From positions 1-36,361 of the forward strand of contig JAIETR010000067.1 in NCBI GenBank assembly GCA_019745075.1: a DNA stretch of 36,361 nt, written 5' to 3'. The translations under genes and the position numbers were made by a program. The DNA comes from Qipengyuania sp. Its GTDB lineage: Bacteria > Pseudomonadota > Alphaproteobacteria > Sphingomonadales > Sphingomonadaceae. Shown here piece after piece: positions 24,930 to 34,300 of the stretch (within the stretch, counting starts at the first letter, position 1; every line of letters starts with the position of its first letter). The notes beneath the pieces were generated by a model. That model ran no database searches. It was given only the letters and a program-made list of their open reading frames with translations, and was not told the DNA's origin.

Positions 24930-25715
24930 TCAGCGCGGGGCCATTCTTATCGCGCCGTCGAGGCGGACGTCCTCGCCGTTGAAATAACCGGTTTCGATCA
25001 TGCACAACGCCAGCCTGGCGTATTCCTCGGGATTGCCGAGGCGCTTGGGGAACGGGACGCTGGCGGCGAGCGCGTCCTTCACCTGCGGCGGCGCGGCGTT
25101 CATCAGCGGGGTATCGAAGATGCCCGGCAGGATGGTGTTCACGCGAATGCCCTCGGCCATCAGGTCGCGCGCGATCGGCAGCGTCATGCCGACCACCCCG
25201 CCCTTGCTGGCCGAATAGGCGGCCTGACCCATCTGCCCGTCCTCGGCGGCGACCGAGGCGGTGTTGACGATCGCCCCGCGGTCGCCGTCTTCGGACAGCG
25301 GGTCGAGCGTCATCATCCCCGCCGCCGATTTGGCGATGCAGCGGAAGGTGCCGATGAGATTGACCTGGATCACGAATTCGAAGGCGCTGAGCGGGAAGTG
25401 CTTGATGCTGCCGTCTTCCTTGCTGCGGCTGGCGGTCTTGATCGCATTGCCGATGCCCGCGCAGTTGACCAGGACGCGTTCCTGCCCGTGCGCCGCGCGC
25501 GCCTTGGCGAAACCGGCGTCGACCTCCTCGTCGCTGGTGACGTTTACCTTGCAGAAAACCCCGCCGAGCTCGGCGGCGAGCGCCTCGCCTTTCTCCTGGT
25601 TCATGTCGAAGATCGCGACCTTGGCGCCTTTGGCGGCCAAAGCCCGCGCCGTCGCCGCGCCAAGGCCCGAAGCGCCGCCGGTGACGACGGCGGGCGTGTT
25701 GCTGCTGATTTCCAT
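24930..25715 (-). CDS. Short-chain dehydrogenase, 3-hydroxyacyl-CoA dehydrogenase type 2-like
   Basis: This 261-residue SDR resembles the HSD17B10 group, which oxidises 3-hydroxyacyl-CoA with NAD. The cofactor motif is TGGASGLG (12-19), the NAD-preferring Asp is in VAIFDMN, and NCAGIG is at 84-89. The catalytic residues are S154 (NTASVAA), Y167 and K171 (YSASKGG). The group-specific segments VTSDEEV and NTILPGIFDTPLM are present. The RBS AGGAGAG sits 5 bases before the ATG. It lies downstream of a thiolase, which supports a role in the last oxidation and cleavage steps of beta-oxidation or branched-chain catabolism. Exact substrate unknown. Confidence 0.9.
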   Translation of the reverse strand: MEISSNTPAVVTGGASGLGAATARALAAKGAKVAIFDMNQEKGEALAAELGGVFCKVNVTSDEEVDAGFAKARAAHGQERVLVNCAGIGNAIKTASRSKEDGSIKHFPLSAFEFVIQVNLIGTFRCIAKSAAGMMTLDPLSEDGDRGAIVNTASVAAEDGQMGQAAYSASKGGVVGMTLPIARDLMAEGIRVNTILPGIFDTPLMNAAPPQVKDALAASVPFPKRLGNPEEYARLALCMIETGYFNGEDVRLDGAIRMAPR

Positions 25716-25731
25716 GTGTCTCTCCTAGAAG

Positions 25732-25830
25732 CCCCTCCCCTTCAGGGGAGGGGTTGGGGTGGGGATTGTCATCGGGTGAAGCACTGGTGGCACAGCCCCC
25801 ACCCCCGGCCCCTCCCCTGAAGGGGAGGGG
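25732..25830. repeat. REP-like nested inverted repeat between thiolase and dehydrogenase genes
   Basis: Two 22-bp palindromes (25732-25753 and 25809-25830), each a CCCCTCCCC arm facing GGGGAGGGG, flank a core whose edges also pair: TTGGGGTGGGG (25754-25764) against CCCCCACCCCC (25796-25806). The whole 99-bp unit can fold as one long hairpin with a loop of about 30 bases, or as two small ones. This CCCCTCCCCTTCAGGGG-type element is, as I recall, scattered in many proteobacterial genomes. It fills nearly all of the 121-bp gap. Confidence 0.85.
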
Positions 25831-25836
25831 TGAAAA

Positions 25837-27009
25837 TCAAAGCGCCTCGACGATGGTGACATTGGCGACGCCGCCGCCCTCGCACATCGTCTGCAATCCG
25901 TAGCGCAGTCCGCGCGCCCGGAGCGCGTGGACCAGCGTCGCCATGAGCTTGGTGCCCGATGCGCCGAGCGGGTGGCCGAGCGCGATCGCGCCGCCGTTGA
26001 CGTTGAGCCTCGCGGGGTCCGCGCCGGTGTGCTCGAGCCAGGCGAGCGGCACCGGCGCGAAGGCCTCGTTGACCTCGTAAAGATCGATGTCCCCGATCCG
26101 CATCCCGGCGCGCTGCAACGCGCGGTCGGTCGCGAACAGCGGTTCCTCGAGCATGATCACCGGGTCGCCGGCGGTCACGGTCAGGTTATGAATGCGCGCC
26201 AGCGGGGTGAGCCCATGCGCCTTGAGCGCTGCCTCGCTCACCACCAGCACCGCGCTCGACCCGTCGCAGATCTGGCTGCTGGTGGCGGCGGTGATGCTGC
26301 CGTCGGGGCCGAGCAGCTTGACCGAGGCAATGCCCTCGAGCGTGGCGTCGAAGCGGATGCCCTCGTCCACCGTGTGGCAGACCTCGCCCTCCGGCGTGTC
26401 GACCGCTATGCCGACGATCTCCTCCTCGAACGCTCCGTCGCGGGTCGCGGCCGCGGCCTTGCGGTGGCTCTCGAGCGCGAAGCGGTCGAGGTCGTCCCTG
26501 GAGAAGCCATACTTCCGCGCGATCATCTCCGCGCCCATGAACTGCGACCACTGGATGCCCGGATACTTCGCCTCCAGCCCGGGCGATTTGTAGTGGCCGA
26601 GCCCCTCCTTCAGGTGGAACATCGCGGTCGAGCCCATCGGCACTCGGCTCATGCTCTCGACTCCGCTGGCGATGACCACATCCTGCGTCCCGCTCAGCAC
26701 CGCCTGCGCGGCGAACTGGATCGCCTGCTGCGAAGAGCCGCACTGGCGGTCGATGGTCACCGCCGGGGTGGATTGCGGCAAATGCTTCGACGCTAGAACG
26801 GCATTGCGCCCGACCTGCATCGCCTGCTCGCCGCCCTGGCTGACGCAACCCATGACGACGTCGTCCACCGCCGCCGGATCGACGCCTGATCGCTCGACCA
26901 GCGCATCGAGCGAAGCCGCCGCCAGATCGACCGGATGGACCCCCGCCAGCCTGCCGCCGCGCTTGCCCCCGGCGGTGCGGACCGCATCGACGATATAGGC
27001 CTCTGGCAT
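25837..27009 (-). CDS. Acetyl-CoA acyltransferase / thiolase
   Basis: Thiolases cleave 3-ketoacyl-CoA or join two acyl-CoAs. The 390-residue protein has C90 in TIDRQCGSSQQA (acyl-enzyme Cys), H346 in GGAIALGHPLGASGTK and C376 in MCEGGGVANV, which are all the catalytic residues. YEVNEAFAPV (311-320) is also conserved. Overall it looks like the degradative FadA/acetyl-CoA acetyltransferase group used for catabolism. I start at ATG 27009 with GGAGA upstream; the open frame extending to 27279 shows no coding character. It is followed by the dehydrogenase after the REP-like element. Chain-length specificity cannot be read. Confidence 0.93.
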   Translation of the reverse strand: MPEAYIVDAVRTAGGKRGGRLAGVHPVDLAAASLDALVERSGVDPAAVDDVVMGCVSQGGEQAMQVGRNAVLASKHLPQSTPAVTIDRQCGSSQQAIQFAAQAVLSGTQDVVIASGVESMSRVPMGSTAMFHLKEGLGHYKSPGLEAKYPGIQWSQFMGAEMIARKYGFSRDDLDRFALESHRKAAAATRDGAFEEEIVGIAVDTPEGEVCHTVDEGIRFDATLEGIASVKLLGPDGSITAATSSQICDGSSAVLVVSEAALKAHGLTPLARIHNLTVTAGDPVIMLEEPLFATDRALQRAGMRIGDIDLYEVNEAFAPVPLAWLEHTGADPARLNVNGGAIALGHPLGASGTKLMATLVHALRARGLRYGLQTMCEGGGVANVTIVEAL

Positions 27010-27321
27010 CGCTCGGTCTCCGGTTTCGTTTCGCCACTGGTTTACGTGCGCGTAAGAGCGTGCGACGAGGGGGTCAAGCACTGGGGCGCAATGCCGAAAG
27101 AAGCAATCCGATGGCTGCCGCAGCAACATTGCCGCTGTTGCAACCGAGCCACATAATCGTTTCAAATGCCACCGCAGGGGCGGTTTCCCGTTGCGGCTTC
27201 GCCACGGCTGTCGCATTTGGCCCGGTGCTTGCGGAAATTCGCGACAGGCTCGCGTGTGACGCACAAGCTTTACTAGCAACGGACGCGGTCATCGCGTGCG
27301 ACTCAAGGGGACGAAATTCCA
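27010..27321. promoter_or_regulatory. Divergent control region between thiolase and TonB-dependent receptor
   Basis: This 312-bp stretch has no gene and must hold promoters for both directions. GCAACA (27123-27128) and TGTTGC (27136-27141) form an inverted repeat with a 7-bp centre, a possible operator. The receptor RBS is AAGGGGA near 27304-27310, about 12 bases before the ATG. The region is less GC-rich than its flanks. I could not fix -35/-10 boxes with confidence. Confidence 0.4.
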
Positions 27322-30300
27322 ATGAAGCATCCCAACCTTCTCAAGGCCGGTGTAGCGCCGATCGCGCTGGGCCTGGCCCTGCTGGGCACACCGGCGTTCG
27401 CGCAGGATATACAAACGACAACCGATGAGCCTACCGCCGAGACCACGGAGCAGGCAGGGGCGATCGTCGTCACGGGCTCGCGCATTGCGCGCCCCGAGGT
27501 GGACAGCGCCAGCCCGGTGACTGTCGTCGGTGCCGAGGAAATCGCTGCCTCCGGTGTGGTTCGCGTTGAAGACCTCGTGAACTCGCTGCCCCAGGTCGTC
27601 GGCGGCCAAAACGCCTTCATTGCCAACGGCGCGAGCGGCACGGCGACGGTCGATCTTCGCGGCCTGGGCACTGCGCGCACGCTCGTGCTGATCAATGGCC
27701 GCCGCCTGCAGCCGGGCGACCCGACGCTTCCCGCGGCTGACCTTAACCAGATTCCTGCTGGCCTGGTGAAGCGCGTCGAAGTGCTGACCGGCGGCGCATC
27801 GTCAACCTACGGCGCGGACGCCGTGGCAGGCGTCGTCAACTTCGTGATGGACACGGCCTTCGAAGGCATTGGCCTCAACCTCCAGTACGGGCTCTATCAG
27901 CACAACAATGGCACCACGCAGGTGATCCGTCCGGACGGCCAGACCGTCCTTGACCGCAATGCGGCGCGCGGCTTCAGGCCTCCTTCGGGCAACACGGTAG
28001 GCGGCGCCCAGTTCAATGTCGAGCTGACCACGGGCGCCAGCTTCGACGATGGCCGCGGCCATGTCACCGCCTATGCCGGCTACCGCAAGGTCGATGCGCT
28101 ACTTCAGGGCACGCGTGACTATTCCTATTGCGCTCTCACCGGCACGGGCAACGGCGTGGGCTGCGGTGGTTCGGGCACAGCGCCCTATGCCACGATCACC
28201 GATCCGTACTTCGATCTCTTCGGCAGGCTGGTCGCCGACGGATCGAATAACTTCGGCCGTGCCTACGCGCCCTACAACTACCAGCCGGTCAACTACTTCC
28301 AGCGTCCGGACGAGCGCTATACCGCTGGTTTCTTCGCCGACTACAAAGTCAACGACAGCGTCGAAGTGTTCTCCGAGTTCATGTTCATGGACGACCGCTC
28401 GAAGGCTCAGATCGCGGAATCCGGCACGTTCTTCGCCGACACCTACAACATCCCGTGCAACAGCCCGCTGCTGACGGCGGCGCAGGGTACGCTGCTGTGC
28501 TCGCTGATCGACGGTAACGCCAATCGTGGCGATCTTGACGGCGGTGTCGACCCGACCGGTCCCGGCGTTGTTCCGATCCTGATCGGCAAGCGCAACATCG
28601 AAGGCGGCCCGCGTTTCGACGATCTGCGTCATACCGCGTTCCGCTTCGTTGGGGGCCTGCGTGGCAAGCTCAGCGAAGGGCTGCGCTATGAGATGTCGGG
28701 CCAGTACGGCACTACCATCTTCAGCCAGTCCTATAACAACGATTTGTCGCGCTCGCGCCTGCGCCGTGCGCTCAATGCGGTCGTTGACGGCAACGGCAAT
28801 GTCGTCTGTCAGTCGGTGATCGATGGTTCGGATCCCACCTGCCAGGTCTACAACCCGTTCCAGGGCCCCGGCATCACCCCCACTGGCGATCCGCGCCGGG
28901 GCATCACCCAGGCGGCGGTGAACTATGTGAACATCCCGATGCTCTCGAATGGTGAGGTCAAGGAGACCATCGTCAACGCTTTCGTGAGCGGCGAGCTGTT
29001 CTCGCTGGGCAATGCCAGCGCGGCCGGTTTCGTAGTCGGTGGCGAATATCGCAAGGAACAGCTGAACACTCAGAACGACGTGTCCTTCCAAACCCAGGAT
29101 GGCGCTGGTCAGGGTAGTCCGCAGCTTGACGTCAACGGCTCGTTTGACGTGAAGGAAGTTTTCGGCGAGCTTCGTGTTCCGATCATCGAGAACAGCTTCA
29201 TCGATCTGCTCTCGGTCGAACTGGGCTACCGCTATTCGGATTACAGCACGGGCATTAGGACCGACACGTACAAGGCTCTGGTCGAGTTCGCTCCGGTTCA
29301 GGCGGTTCGCTTCCGTGGCGGTTACAACCGCGCGGTTCGTGCACCGAACATCCTCAACCTGTTCTCGCCCAACCGCATCGCTCTGTTCAGCGGTGACGAT
29401 CCTTGCGCCGGCGCGACGCCTGCTTTCACACAGGCTCAGTGCGCCAGGCTGGGTGTTCCCGCCAACCGCTATGGCACCGTCGTCGCCAGCCCGGCTGGTC
29501 AGTACAACCAGTTCATCGGGGGCAACCCCAACCTGGGTGCTGAGACGGCCGACACCTACACCGCGGGTTTGGTGCTCGAACCGCGTGGAATCATCCCTGG
29601 CTTCGTTGCCTCGGTCGATTACTACAACATCTCAGTCAAAAACGCGATCAGCGGCGTCGGCGCGCAAACCGCCGTTAATCAGTGCGGTATCACCGGCGAT
29701 CCCTTCTTCTGTTCGCGCGTGCAGCGTGCGCCGGGAAGCCTGACCCTGTGGTCGCTCGGGTCGCAGGTTCTCAACACCACCACAAATATCGGTGGCGTGA
29801 AGACCAGCGGTATTGACGTCGCCCTGTCCTACGGCCGTCAGATCGGTTCGGGCCGGGCAACGGTGTCGTTCAACGGTTCGTGGCTCAACACCTTCGAGGT
29901 GGACTCGGGTATCGTGCCGCAGAACGCTGGTGACGGTCGCTATGACTGCGTTGGCTTCCACGGTTCGAACTGCGGCACGCCGCTGCCAAAATGGCGCCAC
30001 ATCGCGCGTATCGGCTACGAGTTCGACTCCGGCTTAGGCCTTTCGGCTCGCTGGCGGCGTATCGGAGCGGTTGCCTGGGATCGCCGCAGCACCGACACCG
30101 ACCTCGGAACCGGCGCAGCTGCCTCGCCGGGCGATATCAAGGCCCAGAATTACCTGGACCTGACCCTGTCGGCCGACTTGGAGCCTTTCACCATGCGCAT
30201 CGGTGTCAACAATGTTCTCGACTCCGAGCCGCCAGTGATCGGCGGCGGCTATGGTGGCAGCAACGGCAATACCTATGTCGAGACCTACGATCCGGTGGGC

Positions 30301-30336
30301 CGTTACCTTTTCGTCAGCGCGGGCGTCCGCTTCTGA
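27322..30336 (+). CDS. TonB-dependent outer-membrane receptor, first copy
   Basis: This protein imports an unknown ligand across the outer membrane using TonB energy. It has 1004 residues. The signal peptide is cut near TPAFA-Q (27/28). GAIVVTGSRIARP (46-58) leads into the plug domain (about 60-180), which contains SGVVRVEDLVNSLPQV, ATVDLRGLGTARTLVLINGRR and GGASSTYGADAVAGVVNFV. The rest is a 22-strand-type barrel ending in VSAGVRF, with the terminal Phe needed for outer-membrane insertion. Cysteines come in close pairs within loops (for example YSYCALTG and GVGCGG; CGITGDPFFC; YDCVGFHGSNCG), suggesting disulfide-pinned loops. There is no FecA-like signalling domain. The ligand cannot be named; sphingomonads carry dozens of such receptors. 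Confidence 0.92.
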   Translation: MKHPNLLKAGVAPIALGLALLGTPAFAQDIQTTTDEPTAETTEQAGAIVVTGSRIARPEVDSASPVTVVGAEEIAASGVVRVEDLVNSLPQVVGGQNAFIANGASGTATVDLRGLGTARTLVLINGRRLQPGDPTLPAADLNQIPAGLVKRVEVLTGGASSTYGADAVAGVVNFVMDTAFEGIGLNLQYGLYQHNNGTTQVIRPDGQTVLDRNAARGFRPPSGNTVGGAQFNVELTTGASFDDGRGHVTAYAGYRKVDALLQGTRDYSYCALTGTGNGVGCGGSGTAPYATITDPYFDLFGRLVADGSNNFGRAYAPYNYQPVNYFQRPDERYTAGFFADYKVNDSVEVFSEFMFMDDRSKAQIAESGTFFADTYNIPCNSPLLTAAQGTLLCSLIDGNANRGDLDGGVDPTGPGVVPILIGKRNIEGGPRFDDLRHTAFRFVGGLRGKLSEGLRYEMSGQYGTTIFSQSYNNDLSRSRLRRALNAVVDGNGNVVCQSVIDGSDPTCQVYNPFQGPGITPTGDPRRGITQAAVNYVNIPMLSNGEVKETIVNAFVSGELFSLGNASAAGFVVGGEYRKEQLNTQNDVSFQTQDGAGQGSPQLDVNGSFDVKEVFGELRVPIIENSFIDLLSVELGYRYSDYSTGIRTDTYKALVEFAPVQAVRFRGGYNRAVRAPNILNLFSPNRIALFSGDDPCAGATPAFTQAQCARLGVPANRYGTVVASPAGQYNQFIGGNPNLGAETADTYTAGLVLEPRGIIPGFVASVDYYNISVKNAISGVGAQTAVNQCGITGDPFFCSRVQRAPGSLTLWSLGSQVLNTTTNIGGVKTSGIDVALSYGRQIGSGRATVSFNGSWLNTFEVDSGIVPQNAGDGRYDCVGFHGSNCGTPLPKWRHIARIGYEFDSGLGLSARWRRIGAVAWDRRSTDTDLGTGAAASPGDIKAQNYLDLTLSADLEPFTMRIGVNNVLDSEPPVIGGGYGGSNGNTYVETYDPVGRYLFVSAGVRF

Positions 30337-30355
30337 TCCGAGGTCGCACGAATAG

Positions 30356-30387
30356 AAAAGGCGGGCCACTCGGCCCGCCTTTTTTTT
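30356..30387. terminator. Strong intrinsic terminator, bidirectional
   Basis: AAAAGGCGGGCC (30356-30367) pairs with GGCCCGCCTTTT (30372-30383) over the loop ACTC, followed by T to 30387. It ends the receptor gene, and on the minus strand (TTTTCTATT after the stem) it also ends the convergent hypothetical gene. Confidence 0.93.
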
Positions 30388-30432
30388 CGACCAACGCCCG
30401 CCACTCGCCCGGGTCGATAAGGGGCCTCTGTG

Positions 30433-30915
30433 CTACTTCAGGCGGCGGACACCGCGAAATCCCTTCCCGCCGGCCACCGTCAGCCGGTATCCACCGAACG
30501 CGGATCGGGCGATCGTCACCGACATGCCGGCACGAAGTGGCGCCGCGTGCCGTCCATCGGGAAGAAACTGCCACACCTGCCCGTTCTCGAGCATGACCAC
30601 ACCCTCGCCGGTGCGAATGTCCTCCTCCACCGAGCTTGCCACTGCCGAAATTTCGCGCAGCTCACCCTCCCGCTCCTCGCCGCGAACAGCGCCAAATTGC
30701 GATCGCTCGTGCTCGGCTCGCCGTCGATCAAGGGCTTCGTCGGGGCCAAAAACAGCCATCGCCGCGCGATCGAAGCACGCCAGCCGATCCTCCTCGTCCA
30801 GCATGGCGCGACAGGGCGCGAAGGCGGAGATATCCGGGGCGGCGGCCTGGGCGGGACCGCTGAAACCGGCCGCAAGGGCCGCTACGATCGCAGCAGTTTT
30901 TGCACCTGACCTCAT
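30433..30915 (-). CDS. Small exported hypothetical protein with a C-x11-C motif
   Basis: I do not recognise a named family. From the ATG at 30915 there are 160 residues. MRSGAKTAAIVAALAAGFSG...AQA is a signal peptide. The mature part opens with FAPCRAMLDEEDRLACFDRA: C35 and C47 around DEExRLxCFD. That motif recurs in several small periplasmic proteins, including some linked to type VI secretion, but no such genes are nearby. A charged linker (DRRRAEHERSQFGAVRGEER) follows, and then a beta-rich C-terminal part (GVVMLENGQVWQFLPDG, MSVTIARSAFGGYRLTV). The basic end is FRGVRRLK. The frame is open ten codons further upstream, without signal-like sequence. It is convergent with the first receptor and divergent from the second. 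Confidence 0.75.
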   Translation of the reverse strand: MRSGAKTAAIVAALAAGFSGPAQAAAPDISAFAPCRAMLDEEDRLACFDRAAMAVFGPDEALDRRRAEHERSQFGAVRGEEREGELREISAVASSVEEDIRTGEGVVMLENGQVWQFLPDGRHAAPLRAGMSVTIARSAFGGYRLTVAGGKGFRGVRRLK

Positions 30916-31319
30916 ACAACGCACCGCACTGTCCTCCACTGTCAAGCCACCAGCCTAGACGGGAACAGCCCCGCGGCAAAGCGCGAGATCGCACCGCCCC
31001 GCGTGCCAGGATGGAAAATCTCATGGGAAAATTGCCCCGGGTGATGCGTTGTCGCGCCGATAGTATGGCGCCTGCTCCGATCCAACCACGCGCTCGGACG
31101 TAGTTCAAGCGCGAGGTGTCCCACAAGAAGCGAAGAATTCGCGAACGATCGAGACGTGTCGCGAGCCAGACTCGCGCTAGCCCTGTTCAGATAGTGTTGC
31201 AGGAAGGTCACGGTTCGATTACGATCCTGTGACGATTACGACTGTCGTCCTACTGTTGCTTGCGTGCCCTCGCTCCCCTGCTTCTATGGGCTCACGAGTC
31301 ATGGATAGGGGTTCTCAAT
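30916..31319. promoter_or_regulatory. 404-bp non-coding region upstream of the second TonB-dependent receptor
   Basis: No gene is seen. The region must contain the promoters for the hypothetical gene (minus) and the receptor (plus). GCGAA-GAA-TTCGC (31130-31142) is a small inverted repeat. Two 9-bp direct repeats sit at 31216-31241 (separate entry). The receptor has only a weak GGGG RBS (31310-31313). No -35/-10 pair is convincing. Confidence 0.4.
31216..31241 (+). repeat. Two direct repeats CGATTACGA, 17 bp apart
   Basis: CGATTACGA occurs exactly at 31216-31224 and 31233-31241, about 80-100 bp before the receptor start. Direct repeats at this distance can be binding sites for a response regulator or a -35-proximal activator. 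The repeat is seen; its role is inferred. Confidence 0.5.
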
Positions 31320-34300
31320 ATGCTCAAGATTTTTCCGGTCGGCGGGTCGCGCCGAGTCGCACTGTTCGCTGGCGTCGGCCTCGCTGCGCTGGCGTTCACA
31401 GCCCCAGTTCACGCGCAGGACGCGGCCGCCGCTCAGTCGGGCGACTCGACCCAGGCATGTCCGGACAGCAACGCGGACGGCGTCTGCGATGCGCCCGTGA
31501 ACGCGGACGGTTCCGAAGAAGAGGGCACGATCGTCGTCACCGGATCGCGTATTCGTCGCCCCAACTTCGATACGCTCGAGCCGATTACCACGGTCACTGG
31601 CCAGTATATCGAAACTCGCGGCCTGACAAACGTGGCCGATGCGCTGAACGAGCTCCCCACCGTTCGCGGAAGTGTCACGCCGGACGGCGCCCAGTCGACG
31701 TTCGGTGTGGGTGTGAACTTCATCAACTCATTCGGCCTCAGCACCAATCGCACGTTGTCCCTCATCAATGGCCGGCGCGTAGTCTCCTCCAACCCGCCGA
31801 CGATTTTCGGCCCCGCCGCGCCCGGTCTACAGGTCGATCTCAACATCATCCCGACCATTCTGACCGAGCGGGTCGACAATCTCTCGGTCGGCGGTGCCCC
31901 GACTTACGGGTCGGATGCTATCGCGGGGGTCGTCAACGTCATCCTCAAGACGCGCTATGATGGCATTCAAGTTGCGGCAACCACCGGGGTTTCGGATCGC
32001 GGCGACAACTTCCGCTACAACCTTTCCGGGGTGATCGGGCAGAACTTCTTCGACGGTCGAGCCAATATCACGGCCAGCGTCGCATACGACAAGACCGAAG
32101 GTGTGCTCGCCAGCCAGCGGGAGCGCAGCCGGGCCGGTCTCTTTTCGGTGGCCAATCCCAGCGCGGAAGTCGCGGCCCGTCTGGGCCCGGCCGGGCGGAC
32201 TCCTGCGAATGACGGCCGGTTCAATCCGAACGTCGGCTTTAACGAGAGCGGGACAGACGGCGTTCCCGGCTCGGTCTTGATCACAAACCGCCGCATCAAC
32301 GTGCTGACCCGGGGCGGCCTCATCTTCGGCGGCCCCCTTGGAGTCAATCTACCTTCCGGAACCCCCGGCGTCCCCGGCTCGGCGGCGAGCAATCCCAATG
32401 CCACCCAATTCGACATCAACGGAAACCTCGTGCCGTTCAACATCGGCACCCGTTTCACGACCGGCGGCATCGACGTCTCCGGCGGCGACGGTTTCAGCCT
32501 CCTCCCGTTCGGTCAGATCACCAGCGACCTCGAGCGGTTGACGACAAATCTCTTCTTCAATTTCGACATTACCGACAATGTGCGCTTTTTCGCCGAAGGC
32601 ACCTATTATAATGCCAAGGCTACCGAGCTGACACGCCAACCGACCTACAATGCCGTGATCTTCGGAGGCCAGAGCGGCGGATTGACGTTCCGGTCCGACA
32701 ATCCCCTGCTTACCGACCAGGCCAGAGCAGCGCTTCTCGCGGCAGGGGTTACGAACTTCACTCTTTCGCGAGCCGGCGATGATATCGTGCTCACCAATCC
32801 GACTTCGAAGACCGACCTCTATCGCCTGGTCGGCGGGCTTGCCGGCGACTTTCAGCTGGGCGGGAGAGATTTCAACTGGGAAATCTCGGCAAACTTCGGT
32901 CGCAGTGATTCTTCCTTCCTGCAAAGCACGCTCAACCAGCAGCGTTTCGCCAACGCCGTCAATGTCGCTCGGAATGCATCGGGGCAAATCGTCTGCACGA
33001 CGGCGCCCACGCGCAACGGGGGCACCGGTTTCGCGGCTCCGGGCTCCACGCCGATCGCCGACCCCAATTGCGTGCCCCTCAATCTGTTCGGCCTGGGCGT
33101 ATCGAGTGCCGCGGCCCGCGCCTATGTGACTCAGGACACCGTGGCGAGGACGCGCCTCGATCAGCTGGTCCTGAACGCGAACCTCGGCGGCAGCCTGTTC
33201 GATCTGTGGAACGCCGGCCCGATCGGGTTCAACATCGGCGCCGAATATCGCAAGGAAACCGGTGTTTTCACCCCCGACCCATTCCAGCAGGCCGGCCTCG
33301 GCCGGGCGGTCGCGATTCCGGCGGTGCAAGGCGATTTCAACATCAAGGAAGCGTTTGGCGAAGTTCTTGTCCCGCTGATTTCTCCGTCCAACGACTTCCC
33401 GATCATCCATCGCGCCGAAATCGTCGGCCGGGGCCGCTACGTCGACAACAGCATCACCGGCCAATTCTTCGCCTGGACCGCCGGCGGCGTGTTCGCCCCA
33501 ATTCGGGATATCGAGTTCCGCGGCAACTACACCCGGTCGTTCCGCGCGCCCTCGATCACGGAACTGTTCAGCCCGCAGCAGAACATCTTCAACTTCGTGC
33601 CCGATCTGTGCACACCCGCGGCACGAACACAGGGGCCCGACCCGGCAACCCGCACCCGGAACTGCCAGGCCTTCCTTGCGGCGTTCCCGAATGCGACTCC
33701 GCTGGATGCGGCATCGGGCAGCGTACCGGGCCTCACCGGCGGCAACCCGAACCTGGACAACGAAAAGGCCAACAGCTTCACCTATGGCGTGATCGTCCGG
33801 CCGAGGTTCCTGTCGCGGTTCTCGGCGAGCGCCGATTATATCAGCATCAAGATCGCGTCGCCGATTGCCAGCTTGAACGCGTCGCAAATCGCCAATGCAT
33901 GCTTCGACAACCCCAATTTCAACACCAGCGATCCGGCAAACGGCAATGCGTTCTGTTCGCTGATTCGGCGTTTTCCCGCCGGATCGATCAACCCCGACAC
34001 CGGACGTGACCGTGGCGGTCAGGTGGATAGCACGACTGCCAACCCCGGCGTTCGCGGCGGTTTCGTGAATGGGGTCGCGATCGACTTTTCGGGTATTCAG
34101 TTCGGACTGAACTATGCCATGCCGCTCTCCGGCATCGGTGTACCGGGCAACATCACGGTCAACGGATCCGCACTGAACATCCGCAGGCGTCTGACCAACA
34201 TCACCGGCGTGTCGCCATCCCAAGAACAAGGTCTGGCTGGCGATCCCAAGTGGGCTGCCCAAGCGAACGTTTACTACGATGCAGACGACTGGGGCACTTA

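Noticed and set aside
25732..25830. CRISPR-like repeat
   Set aside because: Only two palindromic units, inverted relative to each other, without regular spacers.
25837..25860. Possible frameshift or truncation at the thiolase C-terminus next to the REP-like element
   Set aside because: The protein ends normally after the catalytic C376 segment (VANVTIVEAL), so the repeat lies just outside the gene.
27010..27279. 90-codon N-terminal extension of the thiolase
   Set aside because: The extension has no coding character and the thiolase family starts at the ATG at 27009, which has a suitable RBS.
32349..34262. 637-codon minus-strand frame opposite the second TonB-dependent receptor
   Set aside because: Shadow of a receptor with intact signal peptide, plug and terminal Phe.
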